Shown one piece after another: positions 8,129 to 16,077 of a DNA stretch of 37,588 nt. The position numbers and the translations under genes were made by a program. Where the stretch lies: assembly GCF_944384765.1 (NCBI RefSeq), contig NZ_CALWUM010000023.1, forward strand, positions 1-37,588. The letters run 5' to 3'. The notes beneath the pieces were generated by a model. It saw only the letters and a program-made list of their open reading frames with translations. It ran no database searches and had not been told where the DNA came from. Within the stretch, counting starts at the first letter, position 1. Each line of letters starts with the position of its first letter. Source of the stretch: an uncultured Agathobaculum sp. (GTDB taxonomy: Bacteria > Bacillota > Clostridia > Oscillospirales > Butyricicoccaceae).

Positions 8129-8782
8129 TCACTCCAGTAATCGGCGCGACAGGCGGTATCCCTCGGCCACAAGCACCGAGCCCGCGGCGTTGCCGAGTAC
8201 CATCACCGCCATGGTTAGCCAGGCGCGGCTGTCGCCCCACACCCCGGCCATGGAATAGTAGTACATGTTGGCGATGCAGTGCTCAAACCCGGACAGGATG
8301 AACACGGTCACCGCGAGGAACACCGCGCCGTATCGACCGAGCGCATCCGAAAAGGTCTGAAATCCCGCCACACCGATGTACATCAGCACGCCGCAGAACA
8401 GCGCCAGCACAAACAGGCTGGGGAGGCTGTCCGCGAGCTTGGTCTGGCACAGTTCGGCGGCGCGGGCGGTCAGCCCGTCCGCCGCGCGCGTGCACCGCAG
8501 CAGCAGCGCCACGCACAGCGTGCCGGTCAGGTTGCCTGCAAGCGTCAGCACGAGCTGGAGCGCATAGCGCCCGCCGCGCTGGCATACCCAGCCGACCTTG
8601 CCGGTGAACAGCCAAAGCTGCATGGAAACCACGAAAAACAGCCCGATGCTGAAAAAACACGCGCCCAGCACGCGGTTGTCAAGCGAGAGGTTGACCGTGC
8701 CGCCGATCGAGATCATCGCCCCGGCGAGAACGGCGGAAAGCAGCGTGCCCGCCGCGGTCTTTATCGTCAAATGTTCTGCCAT
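8129..8782 (-). CDS. Formate/nitrite transporter (FNT/FocA) family channel, short form
   Basis: 217 residues with about six hydrophobic helices. FNT marks are present: an AGAMISIGG segment in helix 1, LFTGK at the end of helix 2, GFEHCIANMYYY holding the conserved pore histidine, and the final-helix LGNAAGS. FNT channels are pentamers passing formate, nitrite, hydrosulfide or similar small anions. It is shorter than FocA or NirC (about 255-285 residues), mainly because the N-terminus is very short. Formate is the likeliest substrate in a fermenter, but the sequence does not fix it. ATG 8782 has an AGAAGGGAAG site upstream; the frame continues further but without a ribosome binding site. Confidence 0.85.
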   Translation of the reverse strand: MAEHLTIKTAAGTLLSAVLAGAMISIGGTVNLSLDNRVLGACFFSIGLFFVVSMQLWLFTGKVGWVCQRGGRYALQLVLTLAGNLTGTLCVALLLRCTRAADGLTARAAELCQTKLADSLPSLFVLALFCGVLMYIGVAGFQTFSDALGRYGAVFLAVTVFILSGFEHCIANMYYYSMAGVWGDSRAWLTMAVMVLGNAAGSVLVAEGYRLSRRLLE

Positions 8783-8818
8783 TGTTTTGGCTTCCCTTCT
8801 GTGTGAAAATACGGGTAT

Positions 8819-8847
8819 AGTATACCAAACACCGCGGCAAAACGCAA
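8819..8847 (-). promoter_or_regulatory. Promoter of the FNT gene
   Basis: Minus strand: -35 TTGCGT (8847-8842), 17-bp spacer, -10 TATACT (8824-8819). Confidence 0.65.
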
Positions 8848-8861
8848 TCCGCAGCCGCGGA

Positions 8862-8890
8862 TTGACGGCCGCGGCCGCCTGCGGTACAAT
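8862..8890 (+). promoter_or_regulatory. Promoter of the SLH polysaccharide deacetylase gene
   Basis: -35 TTGACG (8862-8867), 17-bp GC-rich spacer, -10 TACAAT (8885-8890). It is divergent from the FNT promoter, whose -35 is only 15 bp away. Confidence 0.7.
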
Positions 8891-8916
8891 AAGGAAAAGC
8901 AAGGGAGGGAACAGCG

Positions 8917-10668
8917 ATGAAGATGGGAAAACGGATGCTCGCGTGCGCGCTTGCACTCGCCATGCTGCTGGGCTGCGTGCCGGCGGGTGCGGCAGGGGCA
9001 GCGGCCGCGGCGGGCAGTACAAAGCTGATCGCGTTTACGTTTGACGACGGCCCTTCGCCCTATACGGCGGGACTGCTGGACGGGCTCAAGGCACGCGGCG
9101 CGTCGGCCACGTTTTTTATGACCGGTGTCAACGGCGGCAGCGGCATCGTCAACCAGGGCGCGGTGCTCACCCGTATGCGGGATGAGGGGCACCAGCTCGC
9201 CAACCATACATACAGCCACATTGTGCCGTTCAACACCCAGTCCGCGGCGACCATTTCCAGCCAGGTCGGGCAGGTGGAGCAGCTGCTGTTCCGCTATATG
9301 GGCGGCAGCTACACCGATATGGTGCGCACGCCCGGCGGCGCGCTGGGCACGACCGTGCAGAACACGGTCGCCGCGCCGATCATCAGCTGGAGCGTGGACA
9401 CGCTCGACTGGAAATACCGCAACGCGGACACGGTGTATCAAAACATTTTATCCGGCGCGCGGGACGGCGCGATCGTGCTGCTGCACGACCTGTATCCGAC
9501 CAGCATCACCGGCGCGCTGCGCGCGATCGACACGCTCAAGAGCCAGGGCTATGAATTTGTCACCGTCGCGGAGTTGCTGCGCCGCCGCGGCGTCACGCCG
9601 GTAAACGGCAGGGTGTATACGAGCGCGCCGAATCAGGGCGTGAACCTGCCCGCCTACAGCGCGCCGGTCATCACCTCCGCTGCGGGGACGGATGGCGTGC
9701 AGGTCACGCTGACCTCGCAGAGCAGCGGCGTGTCGCTTTACTACACGACCGACGGCACGCTGCCGCATCTGGGCAGCGCGCGCTACACCGGCCCGATTAC
9801 GATTACGCAGGACACCACATTTACGGTCGTGGGCATTGACCAGTACGGCACACGCACCCCGGCCGCCGTGCGCACGGTTGCGGGTATGCCGCGGGCGGCC
9901 GCACCAGTGGTCTCCTACGAAAACGGCCTGCTCACGCTGACCTCCGCGACCGAGGGCGTGCAGATCTACTACACGACCGACGGCTCCCAGCCCACCGCGG
10001 CGAGCACGCTTTACACCGGCGGCTTTGTCCCCGCGGAGACCACCAAATGCATGGCCGTGCGTGCGGGGTATCTGGACAGCCCGGTCGTCACCTGTACGCT
10101 GACCGCCTATGGCCGTCTGTTCACCGATGTGGACGCGCAGCAGTGGTATTATGACTATGTGGGCGAGACGGTCCAGCAAGGGCTGATGAGCGGCACAGGC
10201 GCTTACACCTTTTCGCCCGATACGGTTATGACCCGCGCCATGCTCGCCACAGTGCTGTACGGCCTGGCGGGACAGCCGGACACTGCCGTCGATAGCACGG
10301 GCTTTACCGATGTGCCGGATGACGCGTGGTATGCGGACGCAGTGCGCTGGGCCGGGCAGGCCGGCATTGTGAACGGCATGGGGGACGACTGTTTTGCGCC
10401 GAATGACCCGGTCACCCGCGAGCAGCTGGCAGTGTTCCTGTACCGCTATGCGCAGCAGGCAGGGCAGGACACGACCGTGCCCGGCGCGCCGCTCGCGGCG
10501 TTTGCGGACGCGGCGCGCGTCAGCGCCTATGCGGTAGAAGCCGTGCAGTGGGCGGTGGATCGCGGCCTGCTCACCGGCACGGACAGCACGACCCTGTCCC
10601 CGCAGGGCAGCGCGACCCGCGCGCAGGCGGCGGCCATCCTGGTGCGGTTTGCACAGCTGGATGGCTGA
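8917..10668 (+). CDS. Exported polysaccharide deacetylase with two chitobiase-like domains and SLH repeats
   Basis: 583 residues. Residues 1 to ~32 are a signal peptide (MKMGKR, hydrophobic core, AGAAGA); C20 does not sit in a good lipobox. The NodB/CE4 domain (about 37-225) keeps the metal and catalytic motifs: TFDDGPS (D43, D44), HTYSH (H97, H101), RTPGG (from R137), DTLDW (161-165) and LLHD (H190). Two CHB_HEX_C-like modules with a shared YYTTDG core follow (about 248-322 and 328-395), then three SLH repeats (about 400-583). CE4 enzymes deacetylate GlcNAc or MurNAc in peptidoglycan, or other GlcNAc polymers; SLH repeats dock to secondary cell-wall polymer. The likely role is cell-wall modification at the surface. 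SD AGGGAGGG at 8902-8909. Confidence 0.92.
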   Translation: MKMGKRMLACALALAMLLGCVPAGAAGAAAAAGSTKLIAFTFDDGPSPYTAGLLDGLKARGASATFFMTGVNGGSGIVNQGAVLTRMRDEGHQLANHTYSHIVPFNTQSAATISSQVGQVEQLLFRYMGGSYTDMVRTPGGALGTTVQNTVAAPIISWSVDTLDWKYRNADTVYQNILSGARDGAIVLLHDLYPTSITGALRAIDTLKSQGYEFVTVAELLRRRGVTPVNGRVYTSAPNQGVNLPAYSAPVITSAAGTDGVQVTLTSQSSGVSLYYTTDGTLPHLGSARYTGPITITQDTTFTVVGIDQYGTRTPAAVRTVAGMPRAAAPVVSYENGLLTLTSATEGVQIYYTTDGSQPTAASTLYTGGFVPAETTKCMAVRAGYLDSPVVTCTLTAYGRLFTDVDAQQWYYDYVGETVQQGLMSGTGAYTFSPDTVMTRAMLATVLYGLAGQPDTAVDSTGFTDVPDDAWYADAVRWAGQAGIVNGMGDDCFAPNDPVTREQLAVFLYRYAQQAGQDTTVPGAPLAAFADAARVSAYAVEAVQWAVDRGLLTGTDSTTLSPQGSATRAQAAAILVRFAQLDG

Positions 10669-10697
10669 GCGGCGGTATGTGAAAACCTGAGACAAAG

Positions 10698-10739
10698 GGC
10701 GTTCTGCCTGCATATGCAGGCGGAACGCCTTATCTTTTT
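10698..10739 (+). terminator. Terminator of the SLH deacetylase gene
   Basis: A 15-bp near-perfect inverted repeat (GGCGTTCTGCCTGCA with its partner, one G-T pair, centre TA) followed by TTATCTTTTT. Confidence 0.88.
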
Positions 10740-10770
10740 AATTTTCAGGGCGGATTTTGCAAGATTTCGT

Positions 10771-10799
10771 TTTACACGCGGCGGATTTCATTATATAAT
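10771..10799 (+). promoter_or_regulatory. Promoter of the AGCS symporter gene
   Basis: -35 TTTACA (10771-10776), 17-bp spacer, consensus -10 TATAAT (10794-10799). Confidence 0.8.
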
Positions 10800-10838
10800 A
10801 GAACATACACGTCAAAAACGGAAAGGATAGCAAGAGGA

Positions 10839-12254
10839 ATGGAAGTTTTGCAAGCGGCGGGGCAGGCGGGGATCAGCCTGATCCGCGCGGTATACAATCT
10901 GCTGTGGGGGGACCTGATCCAGATCCCGCTGCCGGGCGGGAGCACGCTCGGCCTGTCTCTGCTGGTGATCATTCTGATCCCGGCGGGCATTTATTTTACG
11001 GTGCGCACCCGGTTCCTGCCCTTCCGCCTGTTTCCTGAGATGATCCGCGTGACCGCGGAGGACAAGGGCACGGGCGAGGGCATCTCGGGCCTGCAGGCGC
11101 TGATCGTGTCCACCGCGTGCCGCGTGGGCATGGGTAATCTGGTCGGCGTGGTCGCGGCAATCTCCGCGGGCGGCGCGGGCGCGGTGTTCTGGATGTGGGT
11201 CATTGCGCTGCTCGGCTCGTCGACCGCGTTTATCGAGGCCACGCTCGCGCAGATCTATAAGGAAAAAGACCCGCTTTACGGCGGCTACCGCGGCGGCCCG
11301 GCGTATTATATCCACCAGCTGTTTGCCAAAAAGGGACGCGCACGCCGCTCGGTGCTGGCGGTGCTGTTTGCGCTGTCCGGCCTGCTCTGTTGGTGCGGCA
11401 TCAGCCAGGTGATCGGCAACACGATCTCCTCCTCATTTGAAAACGCGTTCCACATCCCGCCGCTGTGGTCGACTGTGGCGCTGGTGGCGCTTGCAGCGGT
11501 GATCGTGCTGCGCCGCAATGCGACGGTCAAGGTGCTGGACATCATGGTGCCAGTCATGGCGGGGTGCTACTTTTTCATCACCCTGTTCATCATCGTCAAA
11601 AACGCAGGTGCGCTGCCCGCGGTATTCGAGCGCATCTTTCTCGAGGCGTTCGGTCTGCGGCAGGCGGTTGCAGGCGGCATCGGCGCGGTGATCATGAACG
11701 GTGCTAAGCGCGGGCTGTTTTCCAACGAGGCAGGCTCGGGCTCGGCCCCCTGCGCGGCGGCCGCGGCGGACGTCAGCCACCCGGCCAAGGGCGGCCTGCT
11801 GCAGGCGCTCGGCGTGTTCATCGATACGCTGCTCATCTGCTCGTGTTCGGCTATGATCATGCTGCTCACCCCCGAGAGCATGACCCAGGGCCTCGAGGGC
11901 ATGGACCTGCTCCAGACCGCAATGCAGTATCATCTGGGCGGATTCGGCGTGGTGTTTACCGCGGTCATCCTGTGGCTGTTCAGCTTTTCGACCTTCATCG
12001 GCATCCTGTTCTATGCGCGCTCCAACGTCGCCTATCTGTTCGGCGACAAGTGGGCATGGCAGACCGTCTACAAGCTGCTCGCGCTCGTCATGCTGTTCAT
12101 CGGCGGGCTGGCGGCTTATCAGTTCGTGTGGGATCTGGGCGACGTGGGTGTCGGCCTGATGACCGTGTTCAACATGATCGCGCTCATTCCGCTCGCGCCC
12201 AAGGCGCTGGCCGCGCTGCGCGATTACGAAACCAACGTGCTGCACAAAAAATGA
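10839..12254 (+). CDS. Alanine/glycine:cation symporter (AGCS family)
   Basis: 471 residues with about 11 hydrophobic segments. Family marks are GMGNLVGVVAAI near residue 97, GGPAYYI near 153 and the SNEAGSGSAP segment near 296. AGCS carriers import alanine or glycine with Na+ (or H+). It is monocistronic: own consensus promoter and a long terminator. The ribosome binding site before ATG 10839 is moderate (AAGAGGA). No glycine riboswitch or other structured leader is visible in the short 5' UTR. The exact substrate (Ala, Gly or Gln) cannot be told. Confidence 0.93.
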   Translation: MEVLQAAGQAGISLIRAVYNLLWGDLIQIPLPGGSTLGLSLLVIILIPAGIYFTVRTRFLPFRLFPEMIRVTAEDKGTGEGISGLQALIVSTACRVGMGNLVGVVAAISAGGAGAVFWMWVIALLGSSTAFIEATLAQIYKEKDPLYGGYRGGPAYYIHQLFAKKGRARRSVLAVLFALSGLLCWCGISQVIGNTISSSFENAFHIPPLWSTVALVALAAVIVLRRNATVKVLDIMVPVMAGCYFFITLFIIVKNAGALPAVFERIFLEAFGLRQAVAGGIGAVIMNGAKRGLFSNEAGSGSAPCAAAAADVSHPAKGGLLQALGVFIDTLLICSCSAMIMLLTPESMTQGLEGMDLLQTAMQYHLGGFGVVFTAVILWLFSFSTFIGILFYARSNVAYLFGDKWAWQTVYKLLALVMLFIGGLAAYQFVWDLGDVGVGLMTVFNMIALIPLAPKALAALRDYETNVLHKK

Positions 12255-12258
12255 AAGA

Positions 12259-12304
12259 CGCATCCGCGCTTCTGCCAAGGCAGGGGCGCGGATGCGGTCA
12301 TTTT
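12259..12304 (+). terminator. Terminator of the AGCS gene
   Basis: CGCATCCGCGC (12259-12269) pairs with GCGCGGATGCG (12286-12296); an inner TGCC/GGCA pair extends the stem. GTCATTTT follows. Confidence 0.8.
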
Positions 12305-12338
12305 GCGCAATTTTTACACGGCTTTAACGTGTTCCGCC

Positions 12339-12367
12339 TTGTAAACCCCGGCTGGGCATCCTATGCT
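12339..12367 (+). promoter_or_regulatory. Putative promoter of the unknown membrane-protein gene
   Basis: -35 TTGTAA (12339-12344), 17-bp spacer, -10 TATGCT (12362-12367), 40 nt before the start codon. Confidence 0.55.
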
Positions 12368-12406
12368 GAAAAAGGAGAACACTGCCGGAAAAGGGGGAAG
12401 GGACAT

Positions 12407-13336
12407 ATGCAGGGCGCGCTTTCGGAAGCGGCTTGTCAGGCCGCAGGGGTGTATTTTGCGCAAAAGCGCCGCGCCGGGCGGCGGGCGCTCATCCTGACAG
12501 CCGGGGTGTTCGCACTCGGCCTGGCATTGGCGGCAGTGCTGCATCCGCACATCGGCGTGCAGGCGGCTGCATGCGGCAGCGCGCTGCTGTGTGCCGCGCT
12601 GCTGGTCGTGATACTGCTGCGGCGTCGGCGGCGCGCCGCGCCTGGCACGGGCTATGTGGACACCGTACGTCCGGTGCTCGCGCGTGAGCTTTACCCCGAC
12701 TGCACCTTTGCCCTGCTCGGCACGCCGCACGAGATGGCGCTGCGCCTGCAGGACGCCTCGGTGTGGGCGATTGGCGGCGAACTGACCGAATACGGTGGCT
12801 CGCTCTGCCTGCAAACCCCGGCCGGCACGGTTTATGCGCACGATTTCACGGAAAACCGCTACGCCGGGGACAGCGACAGCAACAGCATATGCGACTGGGT
12901 GGTGTATGAGCTGGCGCTGCCCGCCGCAAGCCCCTGGCGCGGCGCGGGCTACGCGCAGATCCGGCGCGACCGGACACGGACGCACCGCCACTTTGCCACC
13001 GTGGTGCAGCATGCGCTGCACCGCGCACCCCAGCTGGGCGAAAGCGGCCTGCCGGAAAAACGTATCGAGGGCACGCCCCTCGTGCTGAGCGCGACCGATA
13101 CAACGTATTACGAGGCGGCGCTCCGCCGCGTGGGGCCGCAGGTGCTCGAACAGTTTTTTCAGATCTGCGGCGGGAGCAGCACCGTGTGCGTGTGCGGCGG
13201 CAAGCTGTATGTGTTTGCGCGCGGGCAGCGGCTGGACCAGCGCTGGAGCGACAGCAGCCGCCTCAGGCCCGAGGAGGTCAGCCGCAATGCGGCGGCGGTC
13301 GAGCGTACCATCCACGCAGTCAGCCGGCTGGTCTGA
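12407..13336 (+). CDS. Unknown membrane protein, two N-terminal TM helices and a conserved-looking cytosolic domain
   Basis: 309 residues. Two hydrophobic helices near residues 27-46 and 50-71 end in an RRRRR stop-transfer cluster, so the C-terminal ~235 residues should be cytosolic. The topology (paired N-terminal helices, then a soluble domain ending in a segment like VLEQFFQI..GKLYVFARG) recalls the DUF3137 type of protein, but I would not assign it without a profile search. No catalytic motif is recognised. ATG 12407 has a strong purine-rich site (AAGGGGGAAGGG) upstream; the frame runs back into the symporter gene but that part is an artefact of GC-rich sequence. Own promoter and terminator, so it is a single-gene unit convergent with rny. 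Confidence 0.75.
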   Translation: MQGALSEAACQAAGVYFAQKRRAGRRALILTAGVFALGLALAAVLHPHIGVQAAACGSALLCAALLVVILLRRRRRAAPGTGYVDTVRPVLARELYPDCTFALLGTPHEMALRLQDASVWAIGGELTEYGGSLCLQTPAGTVYAHDFTENRYAGDSDSNSICDWVVYELALPAASPWRGAGYAQIRRDRTRTHRHFATVVQHALHRAPQLGESGLPEKRIEGTPLVLSATDTTYYEAALRRVGPQVLEQFFQICGGSSTVCVCGGKLYVFARGQRLDQRWSDSSRLRPEEVSRNAAAVERTIHAVSRLV

Positions 13337-13355
13337 GCGCAGCTGCGTACCAGAC

Positions 13356-13393
13356 AAAAAAAGAGAGGGACGGACCGGAGTCCGTCCCTTTTT
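13356..13393. terminator. Bidirectional terminator, unknown membrane protein / rny
   Basis: AGGGACGGAC (13366-13375) pairs with GTCCGTCCCT (13380-13389) over CGGA, with an A-run before and TTTT after. It lies 4 nt from the rny stop codon on the minus strand. Confidence 0.9.
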
Positions 13394-13396
13394 CTG

Positions 13397-14941
13397 TTAC
13401 TTGGCGTAATCCACCGCGCGCGTTTCGCGCACGAGGTTGACCTTGATCTGGCCGGGGTAATCGAGTTCGTCCTCGATCTTTTTGGCGATGTCGCGGGCGA
13501 GCATCACCATGGCGTCGTCCGAAATCTTTTCCGGGTTGACGATGATGCGGATCTCGCGGCCCGCCTGGATTGCATACGAGCTGGAGACGCCGGGCGTCTC
13601 GTTGGCAATGCTCTCGAGCTTTTCCAGACGCTTGATGTAGTTCTCCAGATTCTCGCGGCGTGCGCCCGGGCGTGCAGCCGAGATGGCGTCCGCTGCCTGC
13701 ACCAGGCAGGCGACGATTGTCTTGGCCTCCACGTCGCCGTGGTGCGCTTCGATCGCGTGCACGATCGCCGGCGCTTCCTTATACTTCTTGGCGAGGTCTA
13801 CGCCGATCTGCACATGGCTGCCCTCGACCTCGTGGTCGATCGCCTTGCCGATATCATGCAGCAGGCCGGCGCGGCGCGCGGGCACCGGGTCGAGCCCAAG
13901 CTCGCTGGCCATCATGCCGGCAATGTGCGCCACCTCGATCGAGTGCTGCAACACGTTCTGTCCGTAGCTCGTGCGATAGCGCAGGCGGCCGAGGATCTTG
14001 ATCAGCTCGGGATGAATGCCGTGGATGCCGGTCTCGAAGGTTGCGCGCTCGCCCTCGGATTTGATGATCTGATCCACCTCGCGGCGGGCCTTTTCGACCA
14101 TTTCCTCGATGCGGGCGGGATGGATGCGGCCATCCACAATCAGCTTTTCGAGTGCCAGGCGCGCCACCTCGCGGCGCACCGGGTCGAACGAAGACAGAGT
14201 AATCGCCTCGGGCGTGTCGTCGATGATCAGATCCACGCCGGTCAGCGTTTCGAGAGTGCGGATGTTGCGGCCCTCGCGGCCGATGATGCGGCCCTTCATT
14301 TCGTCATTGGGCAGCGGCACGACCGAGACCGTGGCTTCGGAAACGTGATCCGCCGCGCAGCGCTGGATCGCGGTCGAGATGATCTCGCGCGCGGTCTGCT
14401 CGCTTTCGTCCTTGAGTTTCTGCTGGATCTCGCGCAGCTTGACCGCTGCGTCGTGCGTGGCCTCGGATTCGATCGAGGCGACCAGCATCTCGCGCGCCTC
14501 GTCGCGGGTCATGCTGGCGATATGCTCGAGCTTTTCGAGCTGCTCGCCCTTGACGCGCTCGAGATCTTCCTTTTCCTTCTGGGTCGCTTCGAGCTGACGG
14601 TTCAGCTCGTCGTTCTTGCGTTCGATCGCGTCGCTCTTTTTATCGAGCGCTTCCTCGCGCTGGATCAGGCGGCGTTCGAGCTGCTGTGTCTCATTGCGGC
14701 GCTCCTTGAGCTCGCGATCGGCTTCTGTGCGCTGCTTGTGGATTTCGTCCTTGGCTTCGAGTATGGATTCCCGCTTTTTGGTTTCGCCGGCCTTGATGGC
14801 CTCATTGATGATGCGGGTTGCTTCGGTTTCAGCGGATCCGATTTCTTTTTCCGCTACACTTTTGCGATACTGGAAGCCAACGACTACGCCCACAATGAGG
14901 CACACGATACCGACAACAATCGGTATGATGATGTTTCCCAT
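13397..14941 (-). CDS. rny: Ribonuclease Y (membrane-anchored endoribonuclease)
   Basis: 514 residues, normal length. An N-terminal membrane anchor (about 4-23) is followed by a long charged coiled coil (about 35-190), a KH domain with [10 protein letters not shown] (217-226) and an HD domain with H333, H362-D363 and H376. RNase Y starts mRNA decay in Firmicutes and is held at the membrane. ATG 14941 is supported by GGGAGG upstream; a longer frame exists but lacks a ribosome binding site. The 5' leader is long and structured (see the leader entry). Confidence 0.97.
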   Translation of the reverse strand: MGNIIIPIVVGIVCLIVGVVVGFQYRKSVAEKEIGSAETEATRIINEAIKAGETKKRESILEAKDEIHKQRTEADRELKERRNETQQLERRLIQREEALDKKSDAIERKNDELNRQLEATQKEKEDLERVKGEQLEKLEHIASMTRDEAREMLVASIESEATHDAAVKLREIQQKLKDESEQTAREIISTAIQRCAADHVSEATVSVVPLPNDEMKGRIIGREGRNIRTLETLTGVDLIIDDTPEAITLSSFDPVRREVARLALEKLIVDGRIHPARIEEMVEKARREVDQIIKSEGERATFETGIHGIHPELIKILGRLRYRTSYGQNVLQHSIEVAHIAGMMASELGLDPVPARRAGLLHDIGKAIDHEVEGSHVQIGVDLAKKYKEAPAIVHAIEAHHGDVEAKTIVACLVQAADAISAARPGARRENLENYIKRLEKLESIANETPGVSSSYAIQAGREIRIIVNPEKISDDAMVMLARDIAKKIEDELDYPGQIKVNLVRETRAVDYAK

Positions 14942-15026
14942 TGTTTTGGTGTGTCCTCCCTGAATTATGTGTTGTAGTGATGTGCGGCGCCCCTTGGGGC
15001 GCCGGACGGTGGAAATAATGCCCTTG

Positions 15027-15057
15027 AAAAAAGCCGCGCGCAAACAACGCGCAGGCT
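15027..15057 (-). terminator. Terminator-like hairpin in the rny 5' leader (possible attenuator)
   Basis: On the minus strand AGCC plus GCGCG pair with CGCGC plus GGCT across a single bulge (9 bp, 7-nt loop) and TTTTTT follows directly. It lies upstream of the rny start and downstream of the likely minus-strand promoter region. On the plus strand there is no T-run, so it does not terminate anything reading toward pgeF. Confidence 0.55.
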
Positions 15058-15177
15058 ATATTACAGCAGGTATTATAACTACATTCAATTGTAAAGCCTG
15101 TTGGTCAAACTGTCAAGAAAAACACGTCTGTTCCTGTGCAGATTTTGGCGTTTTTTGAGAACACATCGCCCGTGCCC

Positions 15178-15206
15178 TTGTGGAGCTGTGTGGGATTTGC
15201 TATAAT
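15178..15206 (+). promoter_or_regulatory. Promoter of pgeF and the downstream substrate-binding protein gene
   Basis: -35 TTGTGG (15178-15183), 17-bp spacer, consensus -10 TATAAT (15201-15206). Confidence 0.75.
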
Positions 15207-15254
15207 GAAACGGATAGTACGGGTCGCCCGGCGGCCCTTACAGGAGGAAAAATC

Positions 15255-16055
15255 ATGCATCAGTCCATGCGCCGCGTACAGCGCGGCTCATTTATCGGCT
15301 ATACCTGCGACCGGCTGCCCGTGCGCCACGTCTTTACCACTAAGGCAGGCGGCGTGAGCACCGGACACTGCGAGAGCTTAAACCTCGGCTTTAACCGCGG
15401 GGATGATGAGCGAAACGTGCGCGAAAACTATCGCCGCCTGGCGCAGGCCATCGGCGTAAATGAGGCGCGCTTTACCCTGACAAAGCAGATCCACGAGACC
15501 GAGGTCTCGGTCGTCACCGAGGCCGAGGCCGGCATGGGCCTGCACCGGCCGATGGCCTGGCAGTCGGACGCGATCGTGACCGCGCTGCCGGACACACCGC
15601 TCATCGGATTTTACGCGGACTGCGTGGTAACGCTGCTATACGATCCCGCCACCCGCACCGCGGGCGTGTGTCACGCGGGCTGGCGCGGCATGGCGGGCGG
15701 CATCCTGCCCAAAACCGTGGACGTGATGGCCGAAAAGCTCGGCGCAAAGCGCGACAGCCTGATCGCGGTGCTCGGCCCGTCCATCCGGCAGGAGTGTTTT
15801 GAGACCGATGCGGACGTGCCCACAGCGATGGAGCAGCAGCTCGGCGCGCTGGTGCGGCCCTATATTCAGGAAAAAGGCGTCAAGTTCCATGTGGATTTGC
15901 AGGGCATCGGCGTGCAGCTGCTGCGGGACGCCGGTCTTTCGCCTGAAAACGTGATTGACAGCGGCATCTGCACCATGTGCCACAGCGATGAATTCTGGTC
16001 GCACCGCGCGACCCACGGCCAGCGCGGCGTGCAGGGTGCGGTGATCAGTCTGTAA
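15255..16055 (+). CDS. pgeF: Peptidoglycan editing factor PgeF / YfiH-family multicopper-like (laccase-domain) protein
   Basis: 266 residues, whole-length YfiH/DUF152 family. The metal/active-site residues are in place: H80 in KQIHETEV, C123 in YADCV and H140 in CHAGWRG; the C-terminal SGICTMCHSDEFWSHR stretch is also family-typical. Members have been described as peptidoglycan-editing factors and as purine nucleoside phosphorylase/deaminase enzymes; the sequence does not choose between these. ATG 15255 has CAGGAGGA 8 nt upstream; an earlier in-frame ATG near the promoter is rejected. It is followed after 22 nt by an ABC substrate-binding protein gene in the same unit. Confidence 0.9.
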   Translation: MHQSMRRVQRGSFIGYTCDRLPVRHVFTTKAGGVSTGHCESLNLGFNRGDDERNVRENYRRLAQAIGVNEARFTLTKQIHETEVSVVTEAEAGMGLHRPMAWQSDAIVTALPDTPLIGFYADCVVTLLYDPATRTAGVCHAGWRGMAGGILPKTVDVMAEKLGAKRDSLIAVLGPSIRQECFETDADVPTAMEQQLGALVRPYIQEKGVKFHVDLQGIGVQLLRDAGLSPENVIDSGICTMCHSDEFWSHRATHGQRGVQGAVISL

Positions 16056-16077
16056 GAGACGGAAAGGGAGAACCCGT

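Larger units (their letters stand above)
14942..15254. other. rny / pgeF divergent intergenic region with structured rny leader
   Basis: This 313-nt gap holds no gene. From the rny side it contains the rny ribosome binding site (14955-14960), a 9-bp GC hairpin (14985-15004), a terminator-like hairpin on the minus strand (15027-15057) and AT-rich sequence with several possible minus-strand -10 elements (15058-15077). On the pgeF side lies a clear plus-strand promoter. The stretch between about 15080 and 15170 shows nothing I can name. Confidence 0.6.

Noticed and set aside
11843..12406. N-terminal extension of the unknown membrane protein into the symporter gene
   Set aside because: It overlaps the AGCS coding sequence in another frame; the ATG at 12407 has the ribosome binding site and a promoter upstream.
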